From positions 409,267,738-409,331,737 of the forward strand of contig CM053030.1 in the NCBI GenBank assembly GCA_028564925.1: a stretch of 64,000 bases of DNA, read 5' to 3'. The notes beneath the pieces are model-generated. The model saw only the letters and a list, made by a program, of their open reading frames with translations, had not been told where the DNA came from and searched no databases. Both the position numbers and the translations under genes were made by a program. The DNA is from Lithobates sylvaticus. Taxonomy: Eukaryota; Chordata; Amphibia; Anura; Ranidae. Shown in pieces: positions 1 to 10,794 of the stretch. Position 1 is the stretch's first letter. The number at the start of each line of letters is the position of its first letter.

Positions 1-164
1 GAAACGTTGCAATCTGCTGTAATAATGTGGTCACTGATTAAAGCTCTGGACCTACTCTGGAGATCCTTGGTGTGCTGGTGACATAATTTTTCCTTGCTTC
101 AAATAAAGGCCCGGATTCTTTCCCAAATGTATATAGTATAACTGGGTACTAACATTTGTAGGTA

Positions 165-357
165 AAGTTGATCCAGGGAATATCCAATTGCCTCTTGGGG
201 GATCAGGAAGGATTTTTTTTCCACTGCTGGAGCAAATTGGATCATGCTTTGCTGAGGGTTTGTTTTCATTTCTCTGGATCATTGGTGGTTATAGGATTGT
301 TTATATTAGATTGTGTGATTTTTATTTTTTTCCCCCTTTTATTGGTTGAACTAGATG
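165..357 (+). repeat. Unclassified interspersed repeat, 3' part
   Basis: The wording (GATCCAGGGAATATCC, then GGTTGAACTAGATGGAC) resembles the 3' end of a repeat I have seen in several vertebrate genomes, but I cannot name the family with confidence. It stops where the next MITE begins, so it was probably interrupted by that insertion. No coding frame of note. The first 164 bases show nothing I can assign. Confidence 0.3.
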
Positions 358-754
358 GACTCGTACACACGGTCGGAAATTCCGACCACAAAATCCTTCT
401 GATTTTTTCCGACGGATTTTGTCCGACACTGGTGTTGCATACACACGGTCGGACAAAGTTGTCGGAAAATCTGATCATCCTGAACGTGGTGACGTTCGTT
501 GCGTACGACGGGACTACGTAGAGGCTAGTAGCCAATAGCTTTGGTCTTGTAATGTGATCTGAGCATGCGCGGCACTTTGTCCGTCGGAATTCGCTACACA
601 CGATCGGAAAAAGTCTGATAGGACTTTGTTGTCGGAAAATTTGAGAGCAGGAGATAAAACTTTGTCCGATGGAGCCTACACACGGTCGGAATTTCCGACA
701 ACATTGTCCAATAGGACATTTTCCGTCGGAAAATCCGACCGTGTGTATGGGGCA
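358..754. mobile_element. Harbinger-like MITE, about 400 bp
   Basis: Inverted ends (CGTACACACGGTCGGAA on the left, CCGACCGTGTGTATGGGGCA on the right) enclose a non-coding body full of short TCCGAC/GTCGGA palindromes. TAA follows the right end. The body is the reverse complement of the MITE at 39613-40037 over nearly its whole length, including the central GAACGTGGTGACGTTCG stretch, so these are two copies of one family. The exact left boundary is uncertain because the expected TGCC start is not visible. Assignment to PIF/Harbinger rests on the TTA/TAA target seen in sister copies. Confidence 0.75.
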
Positions 755-1363
755 TAACTATGTAAGGTGGCACACCGCATTGCTTTGTGACATTACAGAC
801 GAACACATGCAACATGCAGAAAGAAACACGGTGCCTATTTTATTATATTTATTTAAAAATATTTCACACTGCTTTTATGGTAGACTTTCAATGAGTTTTG
901 AAAATGATATTTAGATCAGTGAGCTAACTGATAATATATGGGACCGAAAAACAGACATCTCTATGCAGGTTGACTGTGTTATTTATAGATGGCAGTTTAT
1001 TTACAGCTGGGAGCCTGGAATTCATGCTTAATCAAAGGTGACAATGTATGCAGCTTGCAATAATCAAATTGTTGTGGATATTCACATTCCTCAGCTAGTT
1101 CAGTAGCGAGTCATTCATCACCCTGAAGAGAGAGCCCCATCTTACATTACAGTCACATTTTAGTGCTCTTTGCTGTTCACCTCCTCCTGAAATGTAAATG
1201 TCACAGAAAGAGTTTTTATTTCTCACTGACTCCGGATTCAATTTCACATACAAGTGTCTGATGGCAGCCAGAACCGGCACTGTTTTGTCATTACATGCCA
1301 GACACCTGATGTAGATGTCTGAACAGGAGCTGCATTTTTTTTTTTTAGCCAACACTTTACTGT
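755..1363. other. Repeat-poor stretch, no gene recognised
   Basis: I see no transposon termini, tandem repeats or microsatellites here. On the minus strand 1095-1340 is open for about 80 codons, running into the neighbouring MITE, but it matches no protein I know and has no clear splice context. The balanced, non-repetitive wording around 960-1320 is compatible with a conserved non-coding element; that is inference only. Confidence 0.3.
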
Positions 1364-1367
1364 TTAA

Positions 1368-2271
1368 CCACTTCAGCCCCGGAACATTTGGCTGCCCAAA
1401 GACCAGAGCACTCTTTGCGATTCGGCACTGCGTCGCTTTATCTGACAATTGCGCGGTCGTGCGACGTTGCACCCAAACAAAATTGGCGTCCTTTTTTTCC
1501 CACAAATAGAGCTTTCTTTTGGTGGTATTTGATCACCTCTGCGGTTTTTATTTGCGCTATAAACAAAAAAAGAGAGACAATTTTGAAAAAAAAGCATACA
1601 TTTTTTAATTTTTGCTATAATAAATATCCCCCAAAAATATATATAAAAAAAAAAAAAATTTCCTCAGATTAGGCCGATACGTATTCTTCTACATATATTT
1701 TGTAAAAAAAAATCGCAATAAGTGTTTATTGATTGGTTTGTGCAAAAGTTTACAAAATAGGGGATAGTTTTATGGCATTTTTATTAATAATTTTTTTTTT
1801 ACTAGTAATGGCGTCGATCAGCAATTTTTATCGTGACTGCGACATTATGGCGGACATTTTTGATGCCATTTTGGGACCATTGCTATACATTGCACTGATT
1901 ACTGTAAAAATTACACTGCCAGTGAAGGGGTTAACCAGTAGGGGGCGCTGAAGGGGTTAAGTGTGTCCTAGGGATGTGTTCTAACTGTGGGGGGGGGGGC
2001 TACATGTGACATGACACTGATCACTGCTCCCGATCACAGGGAGCTGTGATCAGTGTCCTGTCACTAGGCAGACCGAGGAAATGCTTGTTTACATCAGCAT
2101 TTCCCCATTCTTCCTCTCCGTGAGTTGATCGCAGGACTCCTGGCGGACACAGAGTCCGCGGGACCCTGATCCCGCCCACAATGCTGCGTCATAAGGCGAC
2201 GTACCCGTACGTTAATATGCCTGGCTGTGTCATTCTGCCGACGTATATCGGCGTGACACAGTCCTTAATGA
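1368..2271 (+). mobile_element. TTAA-flanked non-autonomous DNA transposon, copy 1 (904 bp)
   Basis: Flanked by TTAA at 1364-1367 and 2272-2275. It starts CCACTTCAGCCCC and carries the family's internal landmarks in order: CACAAATAGAGCTTTCTTTT, TGCGCTATAAACAAAAA, GGCCGATACGTATTCTTCTA, TAGGGGATAGTTTTAT, AAGGGGTTAA. No transposase frame. TTAA targets are used by piggyBac and Kolobok elements; the ends do not match the piggyBac family at 46.5 kb, so the autonomous parent is unknown. Other copies lie at 2276, 14791 (reverse), 16111, 24318, 35223 and 37589. Confidence 0.85.
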
Positions 2272-2275
2272 TTAA

Positions 2276-2525
2276 CCACTTCAGCCCCAGAAGATCTTCC
2301 CCCCTTCCTGACCAGAGCATTTTTTGAAATTCGGTACTGCATTGATTTAACTGACATTTGCGCGGTCGTGCGATGTTGCGCCCAAACAAAATTGATGTCC
2401 TTTTTTTCCCACAAATAGAGCTTTCTTTTGGTGGTATTTGATCACCTCTGCGGTTTTTATTTTTTGCGCTATAAACAAAAAAATGGACAATTTAGAAAAA
2501 AAAGCAATAGGATTGTGTAATTTTT
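2276..2525 (+). mobile_element. TTAA family, copy 2, truncated on the right
   Basis: A second copy in the same orientation begins directly after the TTAA that closes copy 1. It keeps the first 250 bases (CCACTTCAGCCCC to the ATAAACAAAAAA landmark) and then breaks off into the left part of the piggyBac element. Confidence 0.8.
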
Positions 2526-4734
2526 TATTTTTTCCCCTTTGTGTCCCCCGGCAAGATCCTCCGCCTGATGCTCTGTGTTCCGTGTTCCGTTCCCTGCGAG
2601 CGTGTAAACACACACAATACATTGTAATCTTATAGGATTACATTACTGTATCAAATCATTTGACCTCAGTTTTTCCCTAGTATTTTGTCCAGTGCTCTGC
2701 CTGCACTCTTACCATTCTTTCTGCCATTCTTTATGCCTGGAAACTTGAGAATGTCCTTGGCATCCAAAAAGCACCCCTCTAGGTCAAAAGCGGTTTATGA
2801 TCAGCTTGAAAACAGCGATAGTGAATTAGAATCACTTGCAGAATTGAGCGATAGTGTTTCGTAGGGAAATTCGTCCTCAGACACTGAAAGTGACGGCAGC
2901 AACGATTCTGCGACTGAGCTCAGTGATGTGCAAACTTGGTGCTCTATTGATTGTGGAACGGATGAGGCAGCGCCTCCAAGATTCCCATTTACTGGAGCAC
3001 CTAGTATGAAAGTAGATGTTGAAGACGACAACCCCTTGGCATACTTACAACTATTTCTGACCGATGAGGTTATGGAAAAAACTTGTTACTGAGACAAACC
3101 GGTACCAAGAGCAACAATTGGCTAAGTATCGGAAGTTTCCAAGAAGCAGAAAGTGGGAACCAGTGACCAAAGATGGCATTTTGAAATGTATGGGCCTAAT
3201 AATACTCCAGGGAGTGGTGGGGAAACCCCTGCAGACGTGGTATTGGATAACTAACAAATGACTTGCCATTCAGTTCATTTGGTACGGTCATATCAGAGTA
3301 CAGATTTCGCCTGATCATGAAATATTTACACTTTGAAAACAACGAAGAATTTGATGAAACTACTCATCCTGCACCAAAACTCAAGAACATTTTGGAAGTA
3401 TCTCAAATGATTCTAAAGAATTTCCAGTGGAGCTATGTGCCAGAAAGAGATATCAGCATATATGAAAGTCTTATGGCCTACAAGGGAAGGCTCAGCTGGG
3501 TACAATACATTGCATCAAAGAGAGCACAATTTGGCATAAAATCCTTCATGCTATGCGAATCGTCAACTGGCTACATTTGGAATTCTGTCCTATACACTGG
3601 GAAAGGAACAAAATTCAATGCACAATACAGTAACTATGGAATGGCAACATTTTCCATTCTTTCACTCATTGAGCCATTGCTAAATCAGGGCTATTGCGTA
3701 ACAACTGACAACTTTTATACATCTCCTGAACTTTATGAGTTTCTTCTGCAAAACAAAACAGATGCCTATTGAACCGTTAGGGCTAACCGGTGTGACATGC
3801 TGCCAATGTTTGGCAATAAGAAGCTGAAGAGTGGAGAAATGGTTGCCTGGCAGAAAGGCAAAATGATGGCACTGTGATGGCGTGACAAGAAATGTGTGCC
3901 TAATGAGTACAGTTCATAATAACTCCACTGTTATGGTACGCACAAAAGGTGGGAAAGAAATCATGAAGCTACAAGTAGTGATAGACTACAGTAACACCAT
4001 TGGAGGTGTTGTCAGAGCCAACCAAGCAATGACATTCTACCCAGCAATGAGGAAACAGAAAAAGAAGTACTACAAGAAGATCTTCAGGCATCTTCTTGAG
4101 CAATGCTTGTGGAATGCCTACATTCTGCTCAAAAAAAAAAGAGTGACAAGCCTGTGATTCATTCTGACTCCATTTGGAAAGTTGTCGAATGGATCTTTGT
4201 GAACTACCAATCATCATCAATGGCTGTGAATAGAGCTGGACGTCCTGCTGTTGGCATTGTCAACCCAGAAAGCCTGACTGGTCGTCACCAACCGAGAAAA
4301 AGTCAACACCTACAAGGATGTGCATGGTTTCTTGCTCAACGGAAACCAGGTTCCATTGTCCTGACTGTGACGTCGGACTTTGTGCAGTCCCATGTTTCAA
4401 AATGTATCATACCCGGGATGTTTACTAAACCGATATGAAGTCTCTAGTATTACAGTGACTGGTAAAATTGCAACCTTGTTTGGACAAATTTCAGTGTTTT
4501 TGATTTGATTAAAATGTACTATTATTATATTATTATTATTTTTAATAATTATTTATAGTTATTTATTATATTATAATTTATGATTTTGTGTTTCAAACTT
4601 TATCATACCCGGGATGTCTACTAGACTCTTGTTTGGATAGATTTATATTTATAATATAAAACAACAAATTTCCATGCAAAACAATGTACCGCCTTGACAT
4701 TCAAAAATCAGACATAATCAGACCGCCAGGGAGG
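2526..4734 (+). mobile_element. Broken piggyBac element, left end lost
   Basis: The right end (ACCGCCAGGGAGG) is followed by TTAA at 4735-4738, as expected for piggyBac. The AT-rich 3' part with TCATACCCGGGATGTCTACT matches, in reverse, the right part of the short element at 46545-47344, and the segment near 2600-2650 (TGTAATCTTATAGGATTACA) matches the left part of that element. The left inverted end itself is missing, the element being joined to a truncated TTAA-family MITE. It contains the transposase pseudogene at 2751-4428. Confidence 0.88.
2751..4428 (+). pseudogene. piggyBac transposase (PGBD-like), inactivated
   Basis: About 560 codons, close to the usual length of PGBD-type transposases. 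Recognisable blocks in order: an acidic serine-rich N-terminus, PRFPFTGAPS near 2975, ETNRYQEQQLAKY near 3090, GRLSWVQYIASKRAQFGIKS at 3486, TTDNFYTSPELYEF at 3700, GEMVAWQKGKMMAL near 3834, FYPAMRKQKKKYYKKIFRH near 4030, and a C-terminal cysteine motif (CPDCDVGLC) read in another frame near 4355. Of the three catalytic aspartates only the second survives (DNFYTS): the first is Tyr in ISIYESL (codon 3461-3463) and the third is Val in TIGGVVRANQ. There are in-frame stops near 2862, 3771 and 3878 and frame changes near 3078, 3250 and between 4120 and 4355. The start ATG at 2751 precedes SLASKKH. It cannot make active enzyme. Family assignment is firm. Confidence 0.93.
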
Positions 4735-4792
4735 TTAAGTACAGGAGTGCTCACATAGCCAAATGTCAGTTTAAATCAGCACAAAAGTGTAA

Positions 4793-6136
4793 TGCCTCGT
4801 ACACACGAGCGGACTTTCCCGCGGGATTGTCCGCCGGACTGGAGTCCGCAGGACAATCCGCCCGTGTGTGGGCGCCAGCGGACTTTTTCGCGCCAAAAGT
4901 CCGGCGGACTAAGTTTTAAGTTTTGTTTTAAAATTGTCCGCTGGACTCGCGAGTCCGGCGGACAATCCCGCGGTCTGTATGCTAGTCCGCCGGACTTTTG
5001 GAAATGAACGGACTTGCCGATCATCGGAAAGTCTGTTCATTTAGAACGTAACTGCAGGTAGATGGGACTAGCAAAGGCAGTGAATGCCGCCGCGCTAGCC
5101 CCGTCACCTGGCATGGATTTAAAGGGAATCCCCACGCCAAAAAAAACGGCGTGGGGGTCCCCCCCAAATCCATCTCAGACCCTTATCCGAGCATGCAGCC
5201 CGGCCGGCCAGGAAAGGGGTGGGGACGAGCGAGCGCCCCCCCCCTGAGCCGTACCAGGCCGCGTACCCTCAACATGGGGGGTGCCCTGGGGAAAGGGGGC
5301 CGTGCGCCCCCCCCACCCAAAGCACCTTGTCCCCATGTTGATGAGGACAAGGGCCTCTTCCCGACAACCCTGGCCGTTGGTTGTCGGGGTTTGCGGGCGG
5401 GGGGCTTATCGGAATCCGGGAGCCCATTTAATAAGGGGGCCCCCAGATCCCGGCCCCCCACCCTATGTGAATGAGTATGGGGTACGATGTACCCCTACCC
5501 ATTCACCTAAGGTGTAAAGTGTAAATAAAAAAAAACACACACAATTTTTTTAAAAATATTTTATTGCACTGCTCCGAGGGTCTTCTTCCGCCTTGGGGGG
5601 TCTTCTCGCCAGACTCCTCCGCTTTTTACCTAGCTCTTTTACTGAGTCTGGGGGTCTCGATCCGCCTTCGGATTTTCTGGGGTCTTCCGGGGTCTCTTTT
5701 GTTCTTGCCGCTGTCGCCGCTTTCTGCGCCGCCGCCTTCTTCTTCTTGGCCGGGAAGAGGCTCGCTGGCCGGCCGGGCTGCGTGCTCGGATTAGGGTCTG
5801 AGATGGATTTTTGGGGGGACCCCCACGCCGTTTTTTCGGCGTAGGGATTCCCTTTAAATCCATGCCAGGTGACGGGGCTGGCGCGGCAGCAGTCACTGCC
5901 TTCGCTAGCCCCGTCTACCTGAAGTTACGTTCTAAATGAACGGAAAGCTCCGTGTGTGGGCAAGTCATTTTCAAAAGTCCCGCGGACTTTTTCCCGCGGA
6001 TTGTCCGCCGGAAAAGTCCGGGCGTGTGTGGGCAAGTCACACGGTCGGAAAGTCCGGCGAAGCCCCGCTGGAAGGTCTGGCGGTTTGTAGTCCGGCGGAC
6101 ATTCCTGCGGGAAAGTCCGAGCGTGTGTACGAGGCA
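4793..6136. mobile_element. GC-rich foldback element with about 400-bp inverted arms
   Basis: The ends TGCCTCGTACACACG...CGTGTGTACGAGGCA are flanked by TAA at 4790-4792 and 6137-6139. The arms pair over about 400 bases: landmarks such as GTTCATTTAGAACGTAACT and GGCATGGATTTAAAGGGAAT occur at 5034/5113 and, inverted, at 5945/5870. The outer arms are dense in GTCCGCCGGAC-type palindromes, and the core (5210-5770) is very GC- and CpG-rich with runs of C and G. Open frames here are by-products of GC richness. The TAA duplication and TGCC/GGCA ends relate it to the shorter TACACACG MITEs, so I place it as a Harbinger-like foldback. Confidence 0.8.
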
Positions 6137-6139
6137 TAA

Positions 6140-6568
6140 GGCTTCATGTACAGGGGGCATTTTTACAATGTCTCCTGAACGATTTAACTTGACAGATAGT
6201 AACCCACTTTTAAAACGTCTGTTTTGTCGCGTTTACATGCCGCGTTTATCGGCGTTTTGTGTTTAGAAGCGTTTTTAAAAAAATGTAATATTGTTTTCTC
6301 AAAATAGCCAAAAATTAAAAACGCCTGTAAAGGAAACATGGATAAACACGTGTTACCGCATTTAGCAGTGTTTGGCGCTTGAAATGCCTGTAAACTCAGC
6401 TTCTGAACCCATTTTTTTGCGTTCCAAAAAAGCCTCTAAACTCAACTGCCTCGAAACGACTGTAAACGACTGTGTACATGTACTGATAAGATAACATAGA
6501 GAGTTCAGGGGCAGTTGGAAAGAATGCCCAACTGCTCCTAAATGTCCCTTTAGCAGCAGCTAAAGGCC
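6140..6568. mobile_element. MITE, GGCTTCATGTACA family
   Basis: Starts directly after the TAA that closes the foldback element and ends TAAAGGCC before TTA at 6569-6571. The body carries many AAACG/CGTTT words. Related right-hand ends (AGCAGTGTACATGAGGCC) occur near 58870 and 62720. Left and right flanking triplets differ (TAA versus TTA), so the duplication is imperfect or the boundary is off by one base. Confidence 0.55.
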
Positions 6569-6571
6569 TTA

Positions 6572-6830
6572 GGGTTTGTTTACACTTGCATTGCCCTCTG
6601 AAGACTGATATGTGTTGGATCGCCTGTTTAAGCCCTGTAAACTAAGCCTGCATCACTGTACTGCAAGAGCATGCACTATTCGTATTTGCAGGGCAGGTTT
6701 TTGTGCACCCCCGCTTGAATGGGTTCAGTTTGGTAATTGTACTGCAACAGGAGACAGGAGGTTTCCTATGCAAATTAAGAAGGGCAGGAAAACCGCAGTT
6801 CAACCACCGACTGCAAGGGTAAATTAGGCC
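6572..6830. mobile_element. MITE, GGGTTTGTTTACACTTGCA family
   Basis: Begins after the TTA at 6569-6571 and ends with CTGCAAGGGTAAATTAGGCC before TTA at 6831-6833. The ends are imperfect inverted repeats. No coding content. It is the third element of an end-to-end chain that starts at 4793. Confidence 0.55.
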
Positions 6831-6833
6831 TTA

Positions 6834-7273
6834 CATGCAAAGTTTTTGACATGTAGTTTTTGAAGTACAGTGTTTGTGTGTCATGGATTTTAGTGAAATC
6901 ATATAGATCTCATACTGGCCATTATTGACATAATAGTATTAGAGAAATCATCCCCTAAAAAACGTAAGCTGAGGACAAAGGACTGGTCACCAATATTAAT
7001 ATCCATAAATATCATTAGCACTTAGAGCAATAAACTGATATTTGTATTAAGTGGGCTTATTTCATGATTATGAATGGTAGCTGCTGAGAAGATTATAAGT
7101 TATTGCAACTGTGAAAGATTAGCATAGCACTTCAGGTATTTGTGATATTGCCAGTATTGCTTGTGGTCTCCTTACCATGCCTTGTTCTGCACTGTCTCTC
7201 TGTATGGAGATGGCAATCCTAATTGAGGCATATGGCTTAGCTTACTCCTGCATGGGCTGCTCCCTTGATGACC
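6834..7273. other. No feature recognised
   Basis: Ordinary AT-rich sequence. I see no termini, tandem repeats or coding frame. Confidence 0.5.
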
Positions 7274-7276
7274 TAA

Positions 7277-7456
7277 GCTAGCCATACATTATATAATTTT
7301 CTTATTCACTTATTTCCTTTAGATTTACCTTCAACTATGTGGTGCGAGGGCCTGCCTGATTGCATACAAATGAAAAGTGTTTAGATTTGACCTCATATTA
7401 TATAGGTAAATCTAAAAGAAAAGTTTACAAGAAAATTGTATAATGTATAATCAGCC
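7277..7456. mobile_element. Short palindromic MITE (180 bp)
   Basis: Long imperfect inverted ends of about 50 bases (GCTAGCCATACATTATATAA on the left; TTGTATAATGTATAATCAGCC on the right) with AGATTTACC/GGTAAATCT at their inner edge. TAA flanks both sides (7274-7276 and 7457-7459). Non-coding. Confidence 0.72.
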
Positions 7457-7459
7457 TAA

Positions 7460-7834
7460 AGCCTGGTACACATAGGTAGTTTTTTTTTTTTCGTTCAACC
7501 CAGGCTGAATGAAAAAAAAACTGAGGAGCTTGTGAGGAGCTCGCTGTAGTAACTATGCAATCTTAGTACAGTGATCTCCCTGCAGTGATCCCCCCGCCAA
7601 AACACACCGGTCAATAGTTGGGAGCTCTGATCAGATGCGGGTTGGCTGCTGATTTTCCAGCATGCCTGTTCAACAGAAGCCAGATGTTAGATAGTTATAC
7701 TATAAAAGGAGGGTTCTCAATTAAAGTCCCAAAAATCCCCCCTTTCTTGATGTTAGATAGTTATGGTCGAATGTCGGACAGTTTCTGTTTAACCAGCCAA
7801 AACCAGCTGATATTCAGCCCGTGTGTACCAGCCT
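7460..7834. mobile_element. MITE, AGCCTGGTACACA family
   Basis: Ends AGCCTGGTACACA and GTGTGTACCAGCCT are inverted. It follows the TAA that closes the preceding MITE. The interior (GATCTCCCTGCAGTGATC, AACACACCGGTCA) recurs near 55480 and at the right window edge near 63755, so at least three copies are present here. Confidence 0.65.
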
Positions 7835-7839
7835 TTATG

Positions 7840-9645
7840 ATCTGATAAATGGTAGGGGAACAGAAGAAGCAGGAAAGGTTTACAAAGCACAGATTCACAG
7901 AATAAGCAAAGCAGAAGTAGGGAGATACATGCACTGCAAATTCTTCTCCAACAAGCAGTATAGTAGTGACATCACCAAATGTCACTCCACATTTCAGAGA
8001 CAGCAGTGTCTTATATTGCACAATGCAATGTAGGGACCCTTTAATGGGTTTTCAGCCACGCTGTAGCCAGCCTGAGCTCTAATTATGTTATCTGTGTTTG
8101 TTGGGTTTCTCCTAAGTTTAAGGCATTGATTGTTTCTGCCTGCAGCTGTTGAGTGTTCTCTGGTAGTTAGAGTGAGACGTTATTGGATTATAAAAATGTA
8201 TTCTGTCTTGTCCAATCACTGAAGGGTTTATTCCAGTGATGTGGACTAAGGATAAATATTTAGATTGACCTTCTATAAGGGCCCATCTCACCCAGACCTT
8301 TCCCTAAAGAGTTTGTCTGTGTAGAAGGGTGTAGTCTTCCCTATCAGACTCTAACCTGGAGGGGATGTCAGTGTAGGAAGAGTTTTTTTTATTTATTTTT
8401 TGCCCCCCAGACTTTTGCCTGGGAGAGGAAGCCAAAAAGAACAAAGGCTTTTGTTCTTATGGGGGCCTGAACCTGAGCCCAAAGATGAAGGGCTTTGTTC
8501 TTTTTCGGGGCCTTTACCTCAAGGAATCTAAAGCTGGCATTTGGAAGAGACCCACAGACTCAAAAGTTGTCCTGTGGCAAAGGCCTGAGAAATTTAAAGA
8601 TATCTTACCATTTGAAGCATCTTCCTAGCAGTCTGCTGTGCTGTATAGTGTTCGGCATAGTTTCAAATAATCTGCTGCTTGAAAACATTGAACATCGATT
8701 TTGTTATTTAACTTTTAAAGGTACCTGTGATTTTGCTGATATATAAAGTCAAAGGGCCAGTTTGTTATTGGGAGGCTGCTACTCAAATATTAGAGCCACC
8801 ATAAACATTTCCACTATTAAGTAGGATGCTCTTGCTGTGCATAAAAGGTCTGGGGTATTTTTTTCTGTGCCCTATCACTCTCTCCACAAGCTGTTCAGCA
8901 AACAAAACTTTAAAACCTAGAATGACTAGAGCACACAGACAGGTTGGTGTGTTGTTGGGTTCAGCTCCAGATGTGAGTGAGAGATGATGTTAACTTTTTT
9001 ATTCCTTATTTTGTTTGTTTACATTTTTTAACCAGGTGGATACCTAATGAGAAGACCTTGAATTTTCATGCACTTTATTTAAAGTACCGACACAGTAATG
9101 CTTCTAACATTACGACCAATCAGATCTTTAAACAAACATTTTTTTCCTTCCAATGATGTGTTATACAAGGAATATTTCATTGCTGTTGAACAGATGGAAT
9201 CACTTAAAAGAATAATAATATATGACTTAAAAGGAAATAGTAGGTATTCTGGATGACCACCCTTCTTTTAGGTACATCAACAGAGCCCTCAGATATCTGG
9301 AGACACTGAATGAGCAAGAGGCCGGTTGTGCATTCATATGTCTGTCTTTATTGAGCACGAAAGTAGCTTATAGTCAGTAGAGAACAAAGGAGGGGGAGTG
9401 GTTAGTTTAATGCATACATGTCTAGGGTTATATCAGTTTGTAACTTGATGTATATCTATCAATAGTTAGATAGGACATCTGGTCATTAGTCACATATCTT
9501 AGCTGATTGCCTAAGGCTAAACAGGATATACATTCTGAAAACAGGCTTGGCCACAGTGAGCACATGAGGGGGGATGCTGTGCAACCATTCTTACACAAGT
9601 TTGAACTTACACAATAAGGGACTTCATACAAAATGGCGGGGGTAT
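7840..9645. other. No gene or element recognised
   Basis: About 1.8 kb in which I can assign nothing. Short frames are unsupported. The stretch 8040-8480 has LTR-like wording (a promoter-like AAATATTTAG near 8253, then CCCAGACCTTTCCC), but no paired ends were found and I do not call it. Confidence 0.4.
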
Positions 9646-9647
9646 AA

Positions 9648-9760
9648 AAATGGAGTCATGATGGTTCATTCATATTATTACATATACAAAATGGAGTCAT
9701 GATGGTTCATTCATATTATTACATATACAAAATGGAGTCATGATGGTTCATTCATATTAC
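9648..9760 (+). repeat. 41-bp minisatellite, three copies
   Basis: The unit beginning TGGAGTCATGATGGTTCATT starts at 9651, 9692 and 9733, giving a period of 41. The copies are almost identical, so the array is recent or is being homogenised. Confidence 0.9.
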
Positions 9761-10786
9761 AAAAAGACGCAGTTCGTATATTAGATTACAAAATACAAGG
9801 GACTTTTTACATGATGCTTTCAATGACTTCCACTGATGATCTTGTGTCTGTTTAAATGAAGCTGATCGGATTAAAGCATATCATTCAGAGTAGTCTATAT
9901 AGTATACTTATCACCTACTTCATCTGTATGAATATCCTATTCTGAAAAGATCAGTAACAGGTGTTTGACATGTTTTCATACTATGGTCAGCCATGTAAAC
10001 AAGATGAACTACATATACAATTAATGAGCTGTTTTTTTATTATTGTATATGTCTCTCTAAATATGTATATAGAATATATATGTAACCTGTTTTTCCTTCT
10101 TTGAATCTGATCTGGAAGCTGACAAAAGATATTTTTTTCCAGTAAAAATACAGTAGTATTTTTTTAATCTGTGTGTGTGTATATATTCCTTGATGTAATC
10201 AGTATCTTTATTGAATGAATAAATAAATTAAAGTATTTATTATTGAGCAAGTAATGGCCCAATCTTTAGGTCTACAATTGTCCAAAATAAATAGTAGTCA
10301 CACATTAGACACGATTTAACAGCCAAATGATGCATTTCTCAAAGGATTGTTGCATTAAAGTGGAAGGTAAATCATGTTTCTCATGTGTAGCAGTTCTACC
10401 TTACTCTTTACCCTATTGCTCTGCATCCAGCATTCTTGATAAATCAAACTCCTAATCTTGGTCTTGATCTGGGTAACAATGTTGGCTGTGGTGTTGACAC
10501 TACAATAAAAGCATAGTGATTGCAAGGCTCGGAATATGCATTAAAGATGGAACTGTTACAGTGACACAAGGGTCTCTCCACTTCTTCTACTACCCATAAG
10601 TGCTAATGAACATGCCTTGTTTTTTACTTTTGTAGCGCTGCCCCCGTAGGAGCCACTGATTAGGATGGTTTCTCTGTTTTTTGCCTCAACCTTTTCCAAA
10701 AAAAACTCAGTCCCTCTAACACACTAGGTTGAATGTATAAACATGCAATATCACAGGAAATCACTAAAGGTAATACTTAGAACCCA
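9761..10786. other. No gene or element recognised
   Basis: AT-rich sequence with short TATA-rich and TGTGTGTG stretches near 10170. Nothing coding. Confidence 0.4.
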
Positions 10787-10794
10787 GTAGTAGC

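Noticed and set aside
168-521. 117-codon frame near the left edge
   Set aside because: It crosses from one repeat into a MITE, so the frame is chance.
1095-1505. 136-codon minus-strand frame
   Set aside because: Half lies in a TTAA-family MITE; the rest matches no protein family I know and has no splice context. Kept only as a possible conserved non-coding island.
5151-5474. Proline/glycine-rich frames in the foldback element
   Set aside because: GC-rich sequence has few stops; frames appear on both strands and are palindrome-driven.
8040-8480. Possible LTR
   Set aside because: No TG...CA borders with a matching duplication and no second copy in the window.
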